From: Marinobacter fonticola
Lineage (GTDB): Bacteria; Pseudomonadota; Gammaproteobacteria; Pseudomonadales; Oleiphilaceae
Direction: 5' to 3'
Length of the DNA: 64,000 nucleotides
Assembly: GCF_008122265.1 (NCBI RefSeq)
Contig: NZ_CP043042.1
Coordinates: 3,100,001 to 3,164,000, forward strand
Below are positions 60,322-64,000 of this stretch, piece after piece. How positions within the stretch are numbered: the stretch's first letter is position 1; each line of letters opens with the position of its first letter. The notes below the pieces were generated by a model, which saw nothing but the letters and a program-made list of their open reading frames with translations, searched no databases and was not told the origin of the DNA. The position numbers and the translations under genes were made by a program.

Positions 60322-61902
60322 TCACACGGTATCAGACGGGACCTTGATGACCCGGAACTTTACCCGGTTCCGGCCTTCGCTTTTCGCCTCGTATAGCGCG
60401 GCATCGGTCTGACGCATCAGGTCTACAACGGATGTATCGGCATCGTCACCACTGGGGGATACGATGTAGACCACGCCAACGCTCAACGTCAGCACAGAGC
60501 TGACCTGGGACCTGGGGTGATGGATACCCAACTGCTCGACGGCCTGGCGCAGCTCTTCCACCCACCTACGGGCCTCGCTTTCCGAAAGCCCCAGTACGAC
60601 AACGGCGAACTCCTCGCCGCCCAGACGAGCGCAAAAATCGCCTGAACGCCGGGAAAAAGACGTTAACGTTTGCGCAACGAGCCTTAACGCTCGGTCTCCC
60701 TCCGGGTGTCCTAACGCGTCGTTGAATTCCTTGAAATAGTCCAGATCAAGCAACACGAGCATGAAGGTTTGTTCCAGACGCATGGCCTGGCGCCAGAGAC
60801 TGTCGGCAGTCCAATCGAAGGCGCGGCGGTTGGGAATATCCGTGAGCGCATCCGTCATCGAGAGCTGGGTCAAATGGGCCTGCTGAGTCTGAACGTGCTG
60901 AACCAGCCGGTTGAAGGCTCCGCGAATCTGCTCTAGCTCGTAAACCGGCGTTTCCTGCGGCAAGAGTTCAAGGGCTTCGCAACGAACCATCGACTCGATG
61001 CGTGAGGCGTTGCGACGCAAGGGCCGCACCAGCACACGGTCGGTTATGGTCAGGGTCAAAACCGGCACCATCATCAAACCCAGCAGCAAGAAGACCTGGT
61101 CCGCACCGATGGCCTTCGGCGTCGCTATGGGGTCGTGCTCGATGGAAAGCACGGCGACCGGGGCGTTGTCGGGATCCGTCAACAGACGCTGGCGGGCCGC
61201 CTGAAAGCCTTCCTCAAGTTCACTCTCAGCCAGGAGCGGCACCGTGTCTGGTGTGTCCTGTTGGTTGGCCGGGCGCATGTCGACAGTCAGCCGCGTAATG
61301 GCTTGCAGGCCACTCAACTGGTCTTGGGAAATCTGCCGTACGAACAAGAGGTACCCTGCTGGCGGCCGGTCTTCCTCCGACGTGGTAATGTATTCCAGCG
61401 CGAACTCTGCCGGACCCTGATCCGTCAGAATCCAGCCCGTGACGGATAGCTCGGGGTCCCCGGCCGGGATGGCGCCGACAAGCCCCGCCAGCGATTGCGG
61501 CATGACCTGTTCGAACGGAGCCCACTCGTTGTTCTCAAGATTAAAACCCCGGCGCAGCACAGGTCGAAGGTTCGTATCGTAGTAGCCGATAGCCACAAGA
61601 TTGAAGAGGCGAAACGTTTCACCAACGATGTTGCCTGTCACGTAATCGTCGTGGTCTGCCGGCGCTTGGATGAACGCGTAGGTGTCGTCCCAGTGCGCCC
61701 AATCCCGGGCAACGGCGAGCAAGTTCTCGCGATTCTGCTGCAATCCCTGTCTCAGACTTTCAAGTTCACGCTGCTGATGGGCCTCGACCGCCGCCAATTC
61801 GCGGGGGTACTCACTCCAGAAACGATAGGCAAGAAAGATGGCTGCAATCGATGCGCAGGCGAACAGCACAAACTGAAGCGAATAGGTCTTAACTGAGCGC
61901 AT
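60322..61902 (-). CDS. Membrane-bound diguanylate cyclase with CHASE4-like sensor domain
   Basis: A 526-residue protein from the ATG at 61902; an earlier in-frame ATG at 61980 would add 26 residues before the first membrane helix and is less likely. A helix (LQFVLFACASIAAIFLAYRFW) is followed by a periplasmic domain with the CHASE4 mark ARDWAHWDDTYAF, a second helix near VFLLLGLMMVPVLTLTI, a HAMP-like or linker region and a C-terminal GGDEF domain. The catalytic motif is GGEEF, with the inhibitory site RSGD five residues before, so it should make c-di-GMP and be product-inhibited. The periplasmic signal is unknown. Confidence 0.92.
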   Translation of the reverse strand: MRSVKTYSLQFVLFACASIAAIFLAYRFWSEYPRELAAVEAHQQRELESLRQGLQQNRENLLAVARDWAHWDDTYAFIQAPADHDDYVTGNIVGETFRLFNLVAIGYYDTNLRPVLRRGFNLENNEWAPFEQVMPQSLAGLVGAIPAGDPELSVTGWILTDQGPAEFALEYITTSEEDRPPAGYLLFVRQISQDQLSGLQAITRLTVDMRPANQQDTPDTVPLLAESELEEGFQAARQRLLTDPDNAPVAVLSIEHDPIATPKAIGADQVFLLLGLMMVPVLTLTITDRVLVRPLRRNASRIESMVRCEALELLPQETPVYELEQIRGAFNRLVQHVQTQQAHLTQLSMTDALTDIPNRRAFDWTADSLWRQAMRLEQTFMLVLLDLDYFKEFNDALGHPEGDRALRLVAQTLTSFSRRSGDFCARLGGEEFAVVVLGLSESEARRWVEELRQAVEQLGIHHPRSQVSSVLTLSVGVVYIVSPSGDDADTSVVDLMRQTDAALYEAKSEGRNRVKFRVIKVPSDTV

Positions 61903-62428
61903 GTCGTGTAAATCGTCTACGGGAAGAAGCCTGGGGAGGACATCGGGCGGGACAGGCACGACTGGAGCTTGCCAGGCCACCTCTCAAGACGAGAGTGTGG
62001 CTCAATTCTGAAGAAAATCGAGCACAAGGCTGTAATAAAGGGTGAAACAACTGCAATAAGAGGTGAAATGACTGCGCCTCGCACGACGTGTCGCCTGACC
62101 ATAGCGAAACAACAAGCCTGCCTCGGTGCGGCGAGCTGAAACACACCTAAGACGGAAAGCCGTGTTATAAACATGAAGCCTAGAAGGCCAGCTAAAAATA
62201 AATAATCGTTATAGCCGAGGTACATCTGTTTACTATCAAATCCCGTAGCATGAGGCGTGGCTTGCCTACAAATCCACGTATTGAGGCGCCGCATTCAAAG
62301 GAGTGATTATTAGGTAAAAATGCCTGCAGTAATGATCTCCATGACATGTGTTGGGGATCGCCGGACACGCACGACCCAGTTTCTCTTGCTCGTGCCAGCG
62401 CGATCCCCGTCCAAAAAGGAGAATCACA
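61903..62428. other. Intergenic region between divergent diguanylate-cyclase and CHRD/PEP-CTERM genes
   Basis: No gene is supported in 526 bp. The stretch 62180-62330 is more AT-rich than its surroundings and likely holds promoters. I looked for a sigma-54 promoter, common before PEP-CTERM genes, and saw no convincing one. Confidence 0.4.
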
Positions 62429-63148
62429 GTGACAGTACGTCAAAACCTTGTCAGAAAGATCCTTGTTACGAGCATCGCTTTATCTCCCGCAGCAGCCTTG
62501 GCTGCTCCAATGGAATATACTGCCACACTCGATTCCCTGAACGGCTCGGGGGTCACTGGCGAGGCCAACCTATCTCTCGATGGCAGTGAACTCACAGTTC
62601 AGATTCAGGCCGAAGGTCTGGTGCCCGGCCAGCCACACCCACAGCATATTCACGGTCGCTTTGGCGACGACGGCGAACCGATGGATTCGGTAAACCCGAC
62701 GCCAGCGGTGGATGCCGACGGTGACGGCTTTATCGAAGTGCCCGAAGGTGCAAATACCTACGGCGCGATTCTGTTGCCCTTAACCTCGCCTCCCGGCGGT
62801 GCCGTGGCGGACTTCCCTACCGCGGATGACGGCACGTTGGACTTCATGCAGGTCTATAATCTCGACAATGACGAGATTTTCAACGGCGACTTCTCTTCCG
62901 AGGATCTGTTTTCCCTGGATTTGCGTGAGATCGTGCTTCACGGCATGACCGTTCCCGAAGGCGTGGGCGCGGGTACGCCCAACGAAGTCAACGGCGAAGG
63001 CGGTTACAATCCCCTCGTGCCTGCAGCTTCTGGTGAAATCCGCGAAGTGGCCCAAGTACCGGAGCCTGCGTCAATCGCCTTGCTCACCGGCGGCTTGATG
63101 GCCTTTGGTGGTCGTCGCCTGGCTAAACGGAGACATACAACGGGTTGA
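62429..63148 (+). CDS. CHRD-domain exported protein with PEP-CTERM sorting signal
   Basis: A 239-residue protein. Start is the GTG at 62429, with AAAAAGGAG seven bases upstream; an in-frame ATG at 62348 gives no signal peptide. The N-terminus is a signal peptide ending LAA|APMEYTA. A CHRD domain follows (MEYTATLDSLNGSGVTGEANL, LVPGQPHPQHIHGRFG, a His-rich core). The end is a PEP-CTERM tail: VPEPAS, a hydrophobic stretch, and RRLAKRRH. Such tails are processed by an exosortase during export with exopolysaccharide. No exosortase is in this window. A strong terminator follows. Confidence 0.9.
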   Translation: MTVRQNLVRKILVTSIALSPAAALAAPMEYTATLDSLNGSGVTGEANLSLDGSELTVQIQAEGLVPGQPHPQHIHGRFGDDGEPMDSVNPTPAVDADGDGFIEVPEGANTYGAILLPLTSPPGGAVADFPTADDGTLDFMQVYNLDNDEIFNGDFSSEDLFSLDLREIVLHGMTVPEGVGAGTPNEVNGEGGYNPLVPAASGEIREVAQVPEPASIALLTGGLMAFGGRRLAKRRHTTG

Positions 63149-63198
63149 GCTGTCGTCTAAGCTGCTTCATTAGCCGCTAAAATTTACCCGCAAATCGT

Positions 63199-63229
63199 AA
63201 AGCCCTTACGCCCCGTAAGGGCTTTTCTT
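63199..63229 (+). terminator. Rho-independent terminator after the CHRD/PEP-CTERM gene
   Basis: AAGCCCTTACG and CGTAAGGGCTT pair around a CCC loop and are followed by TTCTTG, about 50 bp after the stop codon. Confidence 0.88.
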
Positions 63230-63300
63230 GTATGGAGCCAGTGCCGCAATAGCAGCAAGAACAACCAGCGCCGACAAACGGAGCACGAACACAGCAGCCG

Positions 63301-63783
63301 TCAACGGTCGAAACGTTTGGCCGCCTCCACGTATCGGTGCAGGATAAACGGCCAGCCATAGTCCGACGACAAGGCGGCTTGGTACTCGTCCGCTCCCTGG
63401 CCATGGCGTTCAATGTTGCGGTGCTCCAGCGTCACGCTGCAGGTGTCCGAGGTCTCGGGCCGGAAATCGATGATCACAGTACTGGCCTGTTCAGGGTCCG
63501 GCTGAGGCTCTCGATTCAAGCCGATTTGCCACGTAATCACCAGTTTCTCCGGGGCCGACCACTCCAGCACACGCCCCCAGTCGCACTCGAAGCCATAGGG
63601 ACCCTGTTCGGTACAGCGGCCACTCTTGCGTGGCTCGATCCTTAGGTCCACCAGCGTACCCTGGGACCAGGTATACTCAGCCGGCCACCAGGAAGCGAGG
63701 CCGTCGGTAAACAGGCGGAATGCGTCGGACTGAATAAGGGGAACAACCACTGAATGTCGAATAGCGTTGTCGGGAATCGCCAT
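63301..63783 (-). CDS. SRPBCC/AHSA1-type START-fold protein
   Basis: A 160-residue protein from the ATG at 63783, which has AAGGA at ten bases; a longer reading to 63897 has a poor start and adds non-conserved residues. The fold is recognisable from IRHSVVVPLIQSDAFRLFTDGLASWWP near the N-terminus, DWGRVLEWSAPEKLVITWQIG in the middle and the C-terminal helix DYGWPFILHRYVEAAKRF. AHSA1-type SRPBCC proteins bind hydrophobic ligands or activate Hsp90; small bacterial ones are often regulators in ArsR operons, but none is seen here. Confidence 0.85.
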   Translation of the reverse strand: MAIPDNAIRHSVVVPLIQSDAFRLFTDGLASWWPAEYTWSQGTLVDLRIEPRKSGRCTEQGPYGFECDWGRVLEWSAPEKLVITWQIGLNREPQPDPEQASTVIIDFRPETSDTCSVTLEHRNIERHGQGADEYQAALSSDYGWPFILHRYVEAAKRFDR

Positions 63784-64000
63784 GGCGTTATCGTCCTTTG
63801 AATTGAAGCCTGCAGGTAAACGAGGCTGGACCGGAGCCTGTTCATGCCTCCACACGTCCCCGAAAGGCCAAGAGCCCCACAGCGTTTTTCCCATCATTCA
63901 TTGTTGGCGAGTCAGGCGTTAAAAACAATGCTCCTTAGATAAGTACGCTCTTGCTCGAGCATATTTTGTTTTCCCGATGCGTGATTATTCCTCACTCAAC

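Noticed and set aside
1..64000. tRNA, rRNA, prophage and transposase genes
   Set aside because: I looked for tRNA-like cloverleafs, conserved rRNA stretches, integrase or transposase motifs, and found none. The two MITE-like elements carry no enzyme.

Overview
The window looks like chromosomal DNA of a free-living, probably marine or halotolerant, oil- or lipid-using gammaproteobacterium of the Marinobacter/Pseudomonas type. This rests on moderately high GC, several beta-oxidation gene sets, a Pseudomonas-type LigD with the order phosphoesterase-ligase-polymerase, a pqi envelope cluster, and a PEP-CTERM protein. The genus is inference. I see no rRNA, tRNA, CRISPR array, transposase or phage gene.

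Layout. 1-4.2 kb: the end of an acyclic-terpene (citronellol/geraniol) catabolic cluster in the order atuF-atuG-atuH; the first gene is cut by the window edge. 4.4-11.4 kb: a quinone oxidoreductase, a BLUF blue-light sensor with a membrane tail, a MITE-like element, purine uptake and salvage (NCS2 permease + apt), a fumarylacetoacetate-hydrolase-family enzyme, an ABC1 kinase and a Csp3-type copper-storage protein. 11.6-18.8 kb: catalase HPII, then a tightly overlapping NHEJ operon read leftward: ligD - small zinc protein - ku - ku. 19.4-28 kb: two beta-oxidation sets (thiolase + FadJ-like; SDR + acyl-CoA dehydrogenase + thiolase) around an ankyrin protein and an AraC-type regulator. 28.2-33.4 kb: a coupled operon for a sugar-dehydrogenase-like lipoprotein flanked by two membrane proteins, a small KGG stress protein that is easily missed (30498-30677), a phospholipase-D-type cardiolipin synthase and two small exported proteins. 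33.5-39.4 kb: one 1968-residue surface protein with 18 thrombospondin-3-like calcium repeats.

39.9-46.8 kb: a formate-dehydrogenase-like molybdoenzyme with its DUF1641 partner, and a pqiA-pqiA-pqiB-pqiC lipid-transport operon. 46.9-51.8 kb: an aldo/keto reductase, a cupin, an orphan CheB, and a second NHEJ set in which ligase and polymerase are separate overlapping genes. 52-56 kb: a TA-flanked MITE, then a KaiC-like ATPase followed by a receiver-GAF-GGDEF-EAL protein. 56.1-64 kb: a small phosphatase with a TetR regulator, divergent HPP protein with clear operator palindromes, a FetAB-type exporter, an unknown helical protein, a CHASE4 diguanylate cyclase, a CHRD/PEP-CTERM exported protein and an SRPBCC protein.

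Together many genes point to survival of oxidative stress, DNA breaks and drying (two NHEJ sets, HPII, Csp, KGG, cardiolipin synthase, FetAB), alongside lipid/terpene catabolism and light- or c-di-GMP-linked signalling. The strongest candidates for something undescribed are the eight-cysteine cross-brace protein inside the NHEJ operon, the surface protein with an internal sorting signal followed by an outer-membrane barrel, and the KaiC/c-di-GMP pair. Function assignments come from motif recognition by eye; no database search was run.
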